Positions 27,348 through 37,695 of a stretch of 64,000 bases of DNA are shown piece by piece. The stretch lies in NCBI RefSeq assembly GCF_014349105.1, contig NZ_JACSJI010000018.1:1-64000 (forward strand), read 5' to 3'. Each line of letters opens with the position of its first letter. Within the stretch, counting starts at the first letter, position 1. A program made the translations under genes and the position numbers. The notes below the pieces were generated by a model that saw only the letters and a program-made list of their open reading frames with translations, had not been told where the DNA came from and made no database searches. This stretch comes from Caulobacter sp. 17J80-11 (GTDB lineage Bacteria; Pseudomonadota; Alphaproteobacteria; Caulobacterales; Caulobacteraceae).

Positions 27348-27881
27348 ATGCGCCTGGCCCTGAGTCCGCACCCCGACACCCCGCCCGCGAGCGGCCTCGC
27401 CATCGAGGTCGAGGTCGAGCGCCGCGCGTCCACTCTCGAGCTCCGCTACCTCGTGACTGGTGCGATCGACGACATCCGCCTGCCGGCGCCGGCCGCGGAG
27501 GGTCGCGCCGACGAGCTGTGGAAGCACACCTGCTTCGAGGCCTTCATCGGCCGGGCGGACGGCGGCTACTACGAATTCAACTTCGCGCCCTCGACTCGCT
27601 GGGCCGCCTACGGCTTCAGCGGCTATCGCGAGGGCATGGCCGACGCCGACGTCGACGCGCCCGTTATTCAGGCGCACGCCGACGAGGGGCGGTATGAAGT
27701 TCGCGTGAGCCTGCAGCTTGACCGTTTACCCGGCCTGCCGGCCGATCAAGTATGGACGCTCGCCCTGACGGCGGTGATCGAGGACACAGACGGCGCCAAG
27801 TCGTACTGGGCCCTGCGGCACGCCCCCGGGCGGCCCGATTTCCACCACCGAGACGGCTTCGCCTGCGAGCTCACTGCCTAG
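27348..27881 (+). CDS. DOMON-like domain protein
   Basis: 177 residues forming a single predicted beta-sandwich with the spacing of DOMON-like/DOMON_DOH proteins: LWKHTCFEAFIGRADGGYYEFNFAPSTRWAAYGF in the middle and YWALRHAPGRPDFHHRDGF near the end. Such domains bind sugars or haem; the ligand here is unknown. No signal peptide is seen, so it is probably cytoplasmic. Start ATG 27348; a GTG at 27342 is also possible. It lies 8 nt before the DUF1343 gene and is probably co-transcribed with it. Confidence 0.8.
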   Translation: MRLALSPHPDTPPASGLAIEVEVERRASTLELRYLVTGAIDDIRLPAPAAEGRADELWKHTCFEAFIGRADGGYYEFNFAPSTRWAAYGFSGYREGMADADVDAPVIQAHADEGRYEVRVSLQLDRLPGLPADQVWTLALTAVIEDTDGAKSYWALRHAPGRPDFHHRDGFACELTA

Positions 27882-27889
27882 GACCGACC

Positions 27890-29092
27890 ATGAAATTCGG
27901 CATCGATCGACTGATTTCCGATCCGGCCCTGCGCGCGCCGCTGGCCGGCAAGCGGGTGGCCCTGCTGGCCCATCCGGCCTCGGTGACGGCCGATCTGACC
28001 CACTCGCTGGACGCACTGGGCGCGCTGAGCGACGTGAAGCTGACCGCCGCCTTCGGGCCGCAGCACGGCCTGCGCGGCGACAAGCAGGACAACATGATGG
28101 AGAGCCCGGACTTCAACGATCCGGCGCTCGGCGTTCCGGTGTTCAGCCTCTACGGCGAGGTGCGCCGCCCGACCGACGCGTCGATGGCTGCGTTCGACGT
28201 GATCCTGATCGACCTGCAGGACCTGGGCTGCCGCATCTACACCTTCATCACGACGCTGCTGTACGTGCTGGAGGCCGCCGCCAAGCACGGTAAGGCGGTG
28301 TGGGTGCTCGACCGCCCCAACCCGGCCGGCCGACCGGTCGAGGGCCTGACGCTGCGTCCCGGCTGGGAGAGCTTCGTCGGGGCCGGGCCGATGCCCATGC
28401 GCCACGGCATGACGCTCGGCGAACTGGGCCTGTGGTTCATCGAGACCTTCAAGCTCGACGTCGAGTACCGGGTGATCGAGATGGAGGGCTGGAAGCCGGA
28501 CGAAGGCCCGGGCTACGGCTGGCCGCTCTACGAGCGCGCCTGGATCAACCCCAGCCCCAACGCGCCGAACCTGTGGATGGCTCGGGCCTACGCGGGCACG
28601 GTGATGCTGGAGGGCACGACCCTGTCCGAAGGCCGCGGCACCACCCGCCCGCTGGAGCTGTTCGGCGCGCCTGACATCGACGCCCGCGCGGTCATGGCCG
28701 AGATGCAGGCCTTCGCCCCGCAGTGGCTGCAGGGCTGCCGCCTGCGCGACTGCTGGTTCGAGCCGACCTTCCACAAGCACGTGCACCAGCTGTGCGCCGG
28801 CGTGCAGATCCACACCGAAGACCCCAGCTACGACCACGAGGCGTTCAAGCCCTGGCGGTTGCAGACCCTGGCCTTCAAGGCGATCCGCCGGCTGTACCCC
28901 GACTATGAGCTGTGGCGCGATTTCCCGTATGAGTACGAGTTCGGCAAGCTGGCCATCGACGTCATCAACGGCGGCCCAGCCCTGCGGGAATGGGTGGACG
29001 ACGCCGGTTCGACGCCGGGCGACCTCGACGCCCTGACCGTGCCAGACGAAGAGGCGTGGGTCGAAGAGCGCAAGCCGCACCTGCTGTACTAG
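27890..29092 (+). CDS. DUF1343 protein, NamZ-like exo-N-acetylmuramidase candidate
   Basis: 400 residues matching the DUF1343 family: GKRVALLAHPASVTADLTHSLD, FGPQHGLRGDKQDNM, VFSLYGEVRRPT, DLQDLGCRIYTFITTL, LDRPNPAGRPVEG, EGTTLSEGRGTTRPLELFGAP and HKHVHQLCAGVQIH. The founding member, NamZ of Bacillus subtilis, removes terminal MurNAc from peptidoglycan fragments. Unlike many relatives this copy has no signal peptide, so it would act in the cytoplasm on recycled muropeptides, which is an inference. Probably in an operon with the DOMON-like gene 8 nt upstream. Confidence 0.92.
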   Translation: MKFGIDRLISDPALRAPLAGKRVALLAHPASVTADLTHSLDALGALSDVKLTAAFGPQHGLRGDKQDNMMESPDFNDPALGVPVFSLYGEVRRPTDASMAAFDVILIDLQDLGCRIYTFITTLLYVLEAAAKHGKAVWVLDRPNPAGRPVEGLTLRPGWESFVGAGPMPMRHGMTLGELGLWFIETFKLDVEYRVIEMEGWKPDEGPGYGWPLYERAWINPSPNAPNLWMARAYAGTVMLEGTTLSEGRGTTRPLELFGAPDIDARAVMAEMQAFAPQWLQGCRLRDCWFEPTFHKHVHQLCAGVQIHTEDPSYDHEAFKPWRLQTLAFKAIRRLYPDYELWRDFPYEYEFGKLAIDVINGGPALREWVDDAGSTPGDLDALTVPDEEAWVEERKPHLLY

Positions 29093-29399
29093 GGCGCTTT
29101 CGGTTTTCAGGGTTCGTCACCCTCGGGCTTGTCCCGAGGGCCCAGCATTCCGTTCGCACGATCCGTTGGAGTCGAGGTGGCGCGGTCAGCGGCTGCGAAC
29201 TGCCTGGCGTGGCGTAGCTGAGCCCTGGGCCCTCGGGACAAGCCCGAGGGTGACGAATAAGGGCAGGCGTCCCGCCACGCTCGCCCGCCCCGCTTGCCGT
29301 CTCCCGACCGGCCCCCATCTGCCTGAAACGGGTCCGGGCCCCTCTGGCGGCCGCACGTGTCGCCGTGATGTCGGACCCCTCCTGACGGCGGGACGTCCG
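29093..29399. other. Intergenic stretch with family C inverted repeat
   Basis: Between the DUF1343 stop and the terC remnant. It contains the large inverted repeat listed separately and about 140 bp of GC-rich sequence without a recognisable gene or promoter. Confidence 0.5.
29113..29257. repeat. Family C inverted repeat, two perfect 33-bp arms
   Basis: The left arm (29113-29145) begins TTCGTCACCCTCGGGCTTGT and the right arm (29225-29257) is its exact reverse complement; each arm also contains a small internal hairpin (CCCTCGGGCTTGTCCCGAGGG). An 79-bp spacer lies between. Repeats of this type recur between genes in related genomes, as far as I recall. Confidence 0.85.
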
Positions 29400-29706
29400 A
29401 TGACCGACGCGCCGCTGTGGCTCTGGGTCGGATTCAACGCCTTCATTCTGATCCTGCTGGCCTTCGACCTGGGCGTCTTCCACCGCAAGGCCAAGGTCGT
29501 CGGCATGGCCGAGGCGCTGTGGCTGAGCGCCGCCTATGGCCCTGCTGTTCAATCTGGGCGTCCTGTGGCTGTTCGGGCCGGACAAGGCGCTGGAGTTCCT
29601 GCCCGGCTATCTGATCGAGCGGGCGCTCAGCCTCGACAACGTCTTCGTCATCGCGCTGGTGTTCTCGACCCTCGGCGCGGCGATGCTCGCGTCGGTCCTG
29701 AAAACG
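29400..29706 (+). pseudogene. terC-family membrane protein remnant (frameshifted and truncated)
   Basis: The plus strand encodes a TerC/Alx N-terminus, MTDAPLWLWVGFNAFILI... through EALWLSAAY, at 29400-29528. The sequence continues in another frame from about 29536 with LLFNLGVLWLFGPDKALEFL, LIERALSLDNVFVIALVFS, which are TerC helices 2 and 3. Coding then ends in unrelated sequence at a terminator around 29701. TerC proteins are normally about 300 residues with seven or more helices; only about 100 residues remain. Both a frameshift and loss of the C-terminal two thirds are visible, so no function is expected. Confidence 0.85.
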
Positions 29707-29731
29707 CGAAAGGCCCGCCGGAGCGGGCCTT
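29701..29731 (-). terminator. Intrinsic terminator after the alpha/beta hydrolase
   Basis: On the minus strand AAGGCCCGC and GCGGGCCTT form a 9-bp stem around a 4-nt loop, followed by TCGCGTTTT. It lies 26 nt past the hydrolase stop. It also sits at the point where terC homology ends. Confidence 0.75.
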
Positions 29732-29756
29732 CCCTGGACGTTTCCTCGGACGAGGA

Positions 29757-30407
29757 TCAGGCCGGCTCGGCCTCGAGCCGCTTGTCGAGATAGTTCCCGA
29801 CCCGGGTCTCCACCTCGTGCAGCTTGTCGACCCAGAAGTGGTTGGCGCCCGGCACCACCTCGTAGTCGATGGTGATGCCCTTCTGGGTGCGCAGCTTGGC
29901 GACCACGCGCTCGACCTCGTTCGGCGGCACGATGGTGTCGTTCTCGCCGTGCAGGAACAGGCCCGAGGCCGGGCAGGGGGCGAGGAAGCTGAAGTCGTAC
30001 ATGTTGGTCGGCGGCGACACCGAGATGAAGCCGTCGGTCTCGGGGCGGCGCATCAGCAGCTGCATGCCGATGTAGGCCCCGAACTGGTAGCCGGCGACCC
30101 AGGTCTGGGTGGCGGCCGGGTTGTTGGCCTGCAGCCAGTCCAGCGCCGAGGCCGCGTCGGCCAGCTCGCCCATGCCCGAATCGAATTCGCCCTGGCTGCG
30201 GCCCACGCCGCGGAAGTTGAAGCGCAGGACCGCGAAGCCGCGCTTCATGAACAGGTGGTAGAGCTGCACCGCGACGGGATTGTTCATGTGCCCGCCGGCC
30301 TTCGGATGCGGGTGCAGGATCAGCGCGATCGGCGCGTTTTCCTTCTTGCCCGGCGAATACCGACCTTCGATGCGGCCGGCCGCGCCGGTCAAAATCACCT
30401 CAGGCAT
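29757..30407 (-). CDS. Alpha/beta-hydrolase-fold protein lacking the nucleophile serine
   Basis: 216 residues with the fold of small bacterial alpha/beta hydrolases: LILHPHPKAGGHMNNP (oxyanion region), RFNFRGVGRSQGEFD, the nucleophile-elbow position in WVAGYQFGAYIG (about residue 107), FLHGENDTIVPPNEV (acid) and PGANHFWVDKL (histidine). The elbow normally reads GxSxG; here the codon is CAG, giving GYQFGA, so Ser is replaced by Gln while Asp and His remain. It may be a non-catalytic binding protein. Divergent from iscR, with a terminator at 29701-29731. Confidence 0.88.
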   Translation of the reverse strand: MPEVILTGAAGRIEGRYSPGKKENAPIALILHPHPKAGGHMNNPVAVQLYHLFMKRGFAVLRFNFRGVGRSQGEFDSGMGELADAASALDWLQANNPAATQTWVAGYQFGAYIGMQLLMRRPETDGFISVSPPTNMYDFSFLAPCPASGLFLHGENDTIVPPNEVERVVAKLRTQKGITIDYEVVPGANHFWVDKLHEVETRVGNYLDKRLEAEPA

Positions 30408-30448
30408 CCGTCACCCCTACCTAAATCCCAGCCCGACCGCGGCGGGAA

Positions 30449-30473
30449 ATACTTGACCGCCCTAGTCGGTTTT
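30449..30473 (+). promoter_or_regulatory. IscR type 1-like operator overlapping the -35 of the suf promoter
   Basis: The 25-bp site matches the E. coli type 1 IscR consensus at 19 of 25 positions, by my own alignment: ATA-C-TT-GAC at the left and T-AGTC-GG at the right are intact, with the central AT-rich triplet replaced by CCC. It contains the -35 hexamer of the promoter below. Since the first gene is an iscR, this predicts autorepression by cluster-loaded IscR. Confidence 0.7.
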
Positions 30474-30481
30474 CCTATCTC
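30453..30481 (+). promoter_or_regulatory. Sigma-70-type promoter of the iscR-suf operon
   Basis: TTGACC at 30453-30458, a 17-nt spacer and TATCTC at 30476-30481. Transcription would begin near 30488, about 85 nt before the iscR start. Confidence 0.6.
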
Positions 30482-30497
30482 CCGACCGCGAAGGCGG

Positions 30498-30527
30498 CCG
30501 CCCCCGGCCCGCGAGGGGGCGGTTTTT
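30498..30527 (+). terminator. Terminator-like hairpin in the iscR leader
   Basis: CCGCCCCC (30498-30505) pairs with GGGGGCGG (30515-30522) around a 9-nt loop, followed directly by TTTTT. It is oriented to stop plus-strand transcription and lies between the predicted promoter and the iscR ATG, with no plus-strand gene upstream that needs terminating. An attenuator is the natural reading. Confidence 0.7.
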
Positions 30528-30572
30528 AGCACAGGCCGCCGAAAACGCGCGCATATTCTGAAGGACCGGCCC

Positions 30573-31016
30573 ATGCGGCTCTCCACAAAAGGGCGGTACG
30601 CGGTCATGGCGATGGCGGACCTGGCCCGGAACGGCCGTGATCGGCCGGTCAGCCTGGCCGAGATCGCCGAGCGCCAGGAAATCTCGCTGTCCTATCTGGA
30701 GCAGCTGTTCGCGCGCCTGCGCCGCGGCGGCCTGGTGAAGAGCGTGCGTGGCCCCGGCGGCGGCTATCGCCTGGCCAAGGGCGCCGATCAGACCTGGGTC
30801 GCCGAGATCGTGCTGGCCGTGGACGAGCCGATCCGCGCCACCCGCTGCAGCCACCAGAGCAAGGGCTGCATGATCGGCGGCGAGCGCTGCCTGACCCACA
30901 ATCTGTGGGAGGGCCTGGGCCGCGAAATCCACCGCTATCTGTCGTCCGTGTCCCTGGAGGACGTGGTCGAGAACCGCGTGAACCGCGGCCAGCCGGCGGA
31001 GGTCGTCGCCGCCTGA
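30573..31016 (+). CDS. iscR: Rrf2-family regulator, IscR-like
   Basis: 147-residue winged-helix regulator. The N-terminal HTH reads MRLSTKGRYAVMAMADLA and ISLSYLEQLFARLRRGGLVKSVRGPGGGYRLAK, typical of Rrf2 proteins. Three cysteines for a [2Fe-2S] cluster lie in RCSHQSKGCMIGGERCLTH (about residues 92-106), with six residues between them rather than the five of E. coli IscR. It should sense Fe-S status and control the suf operon it heads; a matching operator lies in front of it. Its stop overlaps the next start (TGATG). Confidence 0.93.
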   Translation: MRLSTKGRYAVMAMADLARNGRDRPVSLAEIAERQEISLSYLEQLFARLRRGGLVKSVRGPGGGYRLAKGADQTWVAEIVLAVDEPIRATRCSHQSKGCMIGGERCLTHNLWEGLGREIHRYLSSVSLEDVVENRVNRGQPAEVVAA

Positions 31017-32152
31017 TGAACACGCCCGTCTACCTCGACTATAACGCCACCGCGCCGATCCGCCCCGAGGCGGCGGAAGCCGTGGCGCGCGCGCTGGCCA
31101 TCGGCGGCAATCCGTCGTCGGTGCACGCCGCCGGCCGCGCCGCGCGCGCGGCGGTCGAGGACGCGCGGGCCCGGGTCGCGGCGCTGGTCGCCGGCGATCC
31201 GGCCAACCTGGTGTTCCTGAGTGGCGGCACGGAAGCCAACGCGCTGGCCATCGACAGCGCCGCCCAGCTGGCCGACGTCTCGTCCCTGATCGTCGGCGCC
31301 ACCGAGCACGACGCGGTCATCGAGAGCGCGCGGGCCGCCGGCAAGCCGGTGGAGGTCCTGCCGGTCGACACCGACGGCGTGGCCGACCTGGACCGGCTGG
31401 AAGCGCTGCTGAAGGTCGCGACGGGGCGCCCCTTTGTCGCCCTGATGCTGGCCAACAACGAGACCGGCGTGATTCAGCCGGTCGCCGAGGCGGCGCGCCT
31501 GGTGCGTGAGGCCGGCGGCTGGCTGCACGTCGACGCCGTCCAGGCGGCCGGCAAGATCGAGGTCGATTTCGAAGCGCTGGGCGCCGACACCCTGGCCCTG
31601 TCCGCGCACAAGCTGGGCGGGCCGCACGGGGTCGGCGCGCTGCTGTACGGCGAGCGGGCGGTGCTGTCGCGCCGGCTGCACGGCGGCGGGCAGGAGCGCG
31701 GCCGCCGGGCCGGCACCGAGAACGTCGCCGGCATCGTCGGCTTCGGCGCGGCCGCCGACGCGGCCGTGCGCGATCTGCCGACGGTTGGTGCGCAAGCCGC
31801 CTGGCGCGACGCCGTGGCCGCACGGCTGAAGGCGGCCGGGGCCGTGGTGGCGGGCGGGGGCGCGTCCCGAGTGGCGGGCACGCTGTGCGTGGCCGTCCCC
31901 GACTGGACGTCGGAGCTGCAGGTGATCGCGCTGGACCTGGCCGGGGTGATGGTCAGCGCCGGGGCGGCCTGTTCGTCCGGCAAGGTGAAGCCGAGCCGGG
32001 TGCTGAACGCCATGGGGCTGGAAGCTCTCGCGGCGGGCGGCCTGCGGGCCTCCGGCGGCTGGGCCTCGACCGAGGCCGACTGGAATGCATTCGCCGACGC
32101 GTGGCTCGCCGCCCGCGAGCGGCAGGTCGCGCGCAAGCGCAGCGCGGCGTGA
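31016..32152 (+). CDS. Cysteine desulfurase, NifS/IscS-like
   Basis: 378-residue PLP enzyme that takes sulfur from cysteine for cluster assembly. The PLP lysine lies in SAHKLGGPHGVGALL (about residue 200) and the catalytic cysteine in SAGAACSSGKVKPSRVL near residue 320. HDAVIES replaces the usual HxAV block and ANNETG is conserved. It is a group I (NifS/IscS) enzyme, distinct from the group II SufS encoded later in the same operon, so the operon has two desulfurases. It is coupled to iscR by a one-base overlap and to sufB by 9 nt. Confidence 0.93.
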   Translation: MNTPVYLDYNATAPIRPEAAEAVARALAIGGNPSSVHAAGRAARAAVEDARARVAALVAGDPANLVFLSGGTEANALAIDSAAQLADVSSLIVGATEHDAVIESARAAGKPVEVLPVDTDGVADLDRLEALLKVATGRPFVALMLANNETGVIQPVAEAARLVREAGGWLHVDAVQAAGKIEVDFEALGADTLALSAHKLGGPHGVGALLYGERAVLSRRLHGGGQERGRRAGTENVAGIVGFGAAADAAVRDLPTVGAQAAWRDAVAARLKAAGAVVAGGGASRVAGTLCVAVPDWTSELQVIALDLAGVMVSAGAACSSGKVKPSRVLNAMGLEALAAGGLRASGGWASTEADWNAFADAWLAARERQVARKRSAA

Positions 32153-32161
32153 GGTGAGTTG

Positions 32162-33630
<1,469 letters not shown>

Positions 33631-33631
<1 letters not shown>

Positions 33632-33987
33632 TGGGCCTGAAGGACGCCTACAAGGCCGAGCTGGATCGCAAGCGGGCCGCCGAAGACTCCGCGCGTGCGC
33701 CCTACGAGCAGGCCCGCGAGCGGCTGCGCGCCTTCTATCGCGAGATCCGCGACGACCGTGAGCTGATGGATCAGATCCAGGCCGAGGTCGAACTGTTCGA
33801 CGACGAGCTGAAGATCGATCCGGGCCCGATCATGATCACGGTCCAGGTCACGCCGGAAGGCAACTTCACCATGAACTACGAGGTGAAGCGGGCCGACGAC
33901 TACCGCATCACCGAGGTGCCGGTCCGCTCGATCGAGGACATCGAGCAGGCGCTGGCGAAGCTCCTGGTGGACGGGAGCCTGGGGTGA
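33631..33987 (+). CDS. Unknown small protein encoded between sufB and sufC
   Basis: 118 residues, no family recognised. The N-terminal third is highly charged and helical (MGLKDAYKAELDRKRAAEDS, then RERLRAFYREIRDDRELMDQI), a probable coiled coil. The C-terminal half is predicted beta/alpha (GPIMITVQVTPEGNFTMNYEVKRADDYRITEVPV). No cysteines, so it does not bind clusters by thiolates. It overlaps both neighbours by 1 and 4 nt, so it is co-translated with sufB. Codon use matches the operon. Probably an accessory factor of the Suf scaffold, but that rests on context only. Confidence 0.85.
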
Positions 33988-34278
33988 GGGACGTGGCCAC
34001 AGAGGCGCGCTTCGGTCTCTCCCTCGAGGAATTCGAGTACGCGAGGGAGCTTGCATTCCACGCGGGCGCCGGCGCTTGGGCGACCAACAGGTCCATCGTG
34101 GAGCGCAGCAAGGCGCTTCTCGACGGCCGAGTGACCGACCAGAACGAGCTCAAAGAGTTGCTGACGGAGCTGCTCCGCTTGGCTGCTTACGACCCCGACC
34201 ACGAGTGGGAAGCGCCGATCCTGACGGGACAGCCGACCCAATTCGCCGTCGCGGCATTTCAGAAGATTTCGGACCGCC

Positions 34279-34286
<8 letters not shown>
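33984..34286 (+). CDS. Unknown 100-residue protein encoded before sufC
   Basis: A GTG start at 33984 (overlapping the previous stop as GTGA) opens a 100-residue helical protein, LSLEEFEYARELAFHAGAGAW..., with LKELLTELLRLAAYDPDHEWE near the middle. No domain recognised and no cysteines. GC is visibly lower than in the flanking suf genes, with more A/T at third positions, which hints at a recent insertion into the operon. It overlaps sufC by 8 nt, so translation of sufC probably depends on it. A second GTG at 33993 is possible. Confidence 0.75.
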
Positions 34287-35024
<738 letters not shown>

Positions 35025-35028
<4 letters not shown>

Positions 35029-36062
35029 ACGCCCCCGTACGCCTCGACCTCCGGGACGCCTCCACCTTCCCGACCCGCCGGGTGGAGGACTGGAAGTGGA
35101 GCGACCTGAAGCGCTTCCTGCGTGACGCGCCGGCCGTGTCGGCGGCGCTCGCCGTCGCGCCGGGCGGACCGTTCGCGGCCCTGGGCGGCAGGGAGATCGC
35201 GTTCGGCAACGGCGTGACAGCCGACGGCGCGGCCGAGGCCCGCTTCGAGGGCGCCGGGACGCTTCGCCTGCGCTTCGTGTCGGAGGCTCAAGCCACCGGC
35301 CACCAGGCGCGTGCGACCGTGGTCGTGCCGGCCCGGGCTGAGCTGCTGGTGCTGGAGAGTTATGAAGGCGCCGGCAGCGCCTACGCGTCGAACGTCACGC
35401 TCGGCTTCGAGCTGGGGGAGGGCGCGCGCCTGACCCGGATCGTACTGCTGGAAGAGCCCGACGACGCCATCTCGGTGTCCGCCGCGGAGGTGAAGGTCGC
35501 TCCGCACGCGCACTACACCCAGACCGTGCTGGCTTCCGGCGCAAAGCTGCAGCGCCACGAGACCCGGGTGAACCACCCGGGCCACGGCGCCTCCGTGCGC
35601 CTGGACGGCCTCTACGTGCTGTCAGGTTCGCGCCACGCCGACCTGACCACCGTGGTCGACCACCAGGGCGTGGAGGGCGTGACCTCGCAACTGACCAAGG
35701 GCGTGGTCGCCGACAGCGCGCGCGGCGTGTTCCAGGGCCGCATCGTGGTCGACCGCGGGGCCGACAAGACCGATGCGCGCATGGGCCACCATGCGCTGAT
35801 CCTGTCGGACAAGGCCGAGGTCGACGCCAAGCCGGAGCTGGAGATCTACGCCGACGACGTCTCCTGCGCCCACGGCAACACGGTTGGCGCGCTGGACGAA
35901 AACGCCCTGTTCTACGCCTGCGCCCGCGGTATCCCCGAGCACGAGGCCCGCGTGATGCTGACCCAGGCCTTCCTGGGCGAGGTCACCGACCGCATCGAGC
36001 ACGACGGCGCGCGCGAAGCCGCCCAGGCCTGGCTGGTCGACCGGCTGGAGGCCCTGCTGTGA
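35025..36062 (+). CDS. sufD: Fe-S cluster assembly protein SufD
   Basis: 345-residue partner of SufB. The central beta-helix and the C-terminal segment SCAHGNTVGALDENALFYACARGIPEHEARVMLTQAFLGEVTDRIEH are family hallmarks, with the conserved His and Cys residues of the SufB-SufD interface. N-terminal RRVEDWKWSDLKRFL is typical. Shorter than the roughly 420-residue E. coli protein, as usual in alphaproteobacteria. GTG start 35025 overlaps the sufC stop by 4 nt (GTGA). Confidence 0.95.
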
Positions 36063-37303
36063 CCGCCCTCGCCCCGAACCTGACCGCCGCCTTCGACCCG
36101 TATGCGGCCAAGGCCCAGTTCCCGATCCTGTCGCGCCAGATCAACGGCAAGCCGCTGGTCTATCTGGACAGCGCCGCCTCGGCCCAGAAGCCGCGCGCGG
36201 TGATCGAGGCGCTGACACGGGCGATGGAGACCTCCTACGCCAACGTCCACCGCGGCCTGCACACGCTGGCCAACGAAACCACGCAAGCCTACGAGGAGGC
36301 CCGCGAAACCGTCGCGCGCTTCCTGAACGCCAAGGCCTCCTCGGAGATCGTCTTCACCAAGGGCGGCACGGAAGCCGTGAACCTTGTGGCGGCGTCGCTG
36401 GGCCAGTCCATCAAGCCGGGCGACGAGATCGTCGTCACCGAGATGGAGCACCACTCCAACATCGTGCCCTGGCACCTGCTGCGCGAGCGGCGCGGCGCGG
36501 TGCTGCGCTTCGCGCCGGTGACCGACGACGGCTTGCTGGACCTGGAGGCGCTGCGGGGCCTGATCGGCGAACGTACGAAGATCGTCGCCGTCACCCACAT
36601 GTCCAACGTGCTGGGCACCATCAACCCGATCAAGGCCGTGGTCGAAGCCGCCCACGCCGCCGGGGCCAAGGTGCTGATCGACGGCTGCCAGGGCGCGGTG
36701 CACGCCGCCCCCGACGTGCAGGACATCGACTGCGACTTCTACGTCTGCACCGGCCACAAGCTGTACGGCCCGACCGGCATCGGCGTGCTGTACGGCAAGG
36801 CCGAGGTGCTGGCCGACATGCCGCCCTACCAGGGCGGCGGCGAGATGATCGCCCAGGTCACGCCCGACCTGTGCACCTGGGCCGAGCCGCCGGCCCGCTT
36901 CGAGGCCGGCACGCCGCCGATCCTGGAGGCGATCGCGCTGGGCGCGGCGTTGAACTGGCTGTCGCAGTTCGACCGCGACGCCGTGCACGCGCACGAGAAG
37001 GCGCTCTACCAGCGCGCCCTGGAGCGGCTGGAAGGGCACAATTGGCTGCGGGTGATCGGCCAGGCGCCGGGCAAGGGGGCGATCCTGACCTTCACGGTCG
37101 CGGACGCCCACGCCCACGACATCGCCCAGATCCTCGACAAGTACGGGGTGGCGGTACGGGCGGGCATGCACTGCGCCGAGCCGCTGATGCGGCGTTTCGG
37201 CCTGACCTCGACCGCCCGGGCCTCTTTCGCCCTATATAACACGGTGGAGGACGCCGACGCCTTCGCCGACGCGCTGATCAAGGCGCGCAGCTTTTTCGCG
37301 TGA
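36059..37303 (+). CDS. sufS: Cysteine desulfurase SufS
   Basis: 414-residue group II desulfurase. PLP contacts EMEHHSNIVPWHLL, DGCQGAVH and the Schiff-base lysine in CTGHKLYGPTGIGVLYG; the catalytic cysteine lies in RAGMHCAEPLM (about residue 363) on the short group II loop. It normally passes persulfide to SufE or SufU; neither is encoded here, so the acceptor must be elsewhere or another protein fills the role. Start GTG 36059 overlaps the sufD stop by 4 nt. Confidence 0.97.
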   Translation: MTALAPNLTAAFDPYAAKAQFPILSRQINGKPLVYLDSAASAQKPRAVIEALTRAMETSYANVHRGLHTLANETTQAYEEARETVARFLNAKASSEIVFTKGGTEAVNLVAASLGQSIKPGDEIVVTEMEHHSNIVPWHLLRERRGAVLRFAPVTDDGLLDLEALRGLIGERTKIVAVTHMSNVLGTINPIKAVVEAAHAAGAKVLIDGCQGAVHAAPDVQDIDCDFYVCTGHKLYGPTGIGVLYGKAEVLADMPPYQGGGEMIAQVTPDLCTWAEPPARFEAGTPPILEAIALGAALNWLSQFDRDAVHAHEKALYQRALERLEGHNWLRVIGQAPGKGAILTFTVADAHAHDIAQILDKYGVAVRAGMHCAEPLMRRFGLTSTARASFALYNTVEDADAFADALIKARSFFA

Positions 37304-37695
37304 CGAGTATGGACGACGGAACGATCAAGGCCGCCGAGATGGAACTGGCCCCTGAAACCGAAGCCGCTTCGGCCCTGTCTCCGGAGGAGCTGGAGACGCT
37401 CACCGAGCGGCTGATCGAGCAGTTCAAGTCGGTGTTCGACCCGGAGATCCCGGTCGACATCTACGAGCTCGGCCTGATCTACAAGGTCGACGTGTCCGAC
37501 GACCGCGACGTGGTGGTCGACATGACCCTGACCGCGCCGGCCTGTCCCGTGGCCGGCGAAATGCCGGGCTGGGTGCACGACGCGGTGATGAAGATCGACG
37601 GGCTGCGCTCCTGCACCGTCAACCTGGTGTTCGATCCGCCGTGGGAGTCCTCGCGCATGAGCGACGAGGCCAAGCTTCAGTTGAACATGTTCTGA
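37300..37695 (+). CDS. sufT: SUF system assembly protein, DUF59 (SufT-like)
   Basis: 131 residues with an acidic N-terminal extension and a DUF59/MIP18-type domain: FDPEIPVDIYELGLIYKVDV, TLTAPACPVAGEMPGWV containing the conserved cysteine, and FDPPWESSRMSDEAKLQLNMF. Such proteins help insert or mature clusters in target proteins. Start taken as GTG 37300 in the same GTGA overlap pattern as the upstream genes; an ATG at 37309 is the alternative. The stop overlaps sufA's ATG by one base. Confidence 0.93.
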   Translation: MTSMDDGTIKAAEMELAPETEAASALSPEELETLTERLIEQFKSVFDPEIPVDIYELGLIYKVDVSDDRDVVVDMTLTAPACPVAGEMPGWVHDAVMKIDGLRSCTVNLVFDPPWESSRMSDEAKLQLNMF

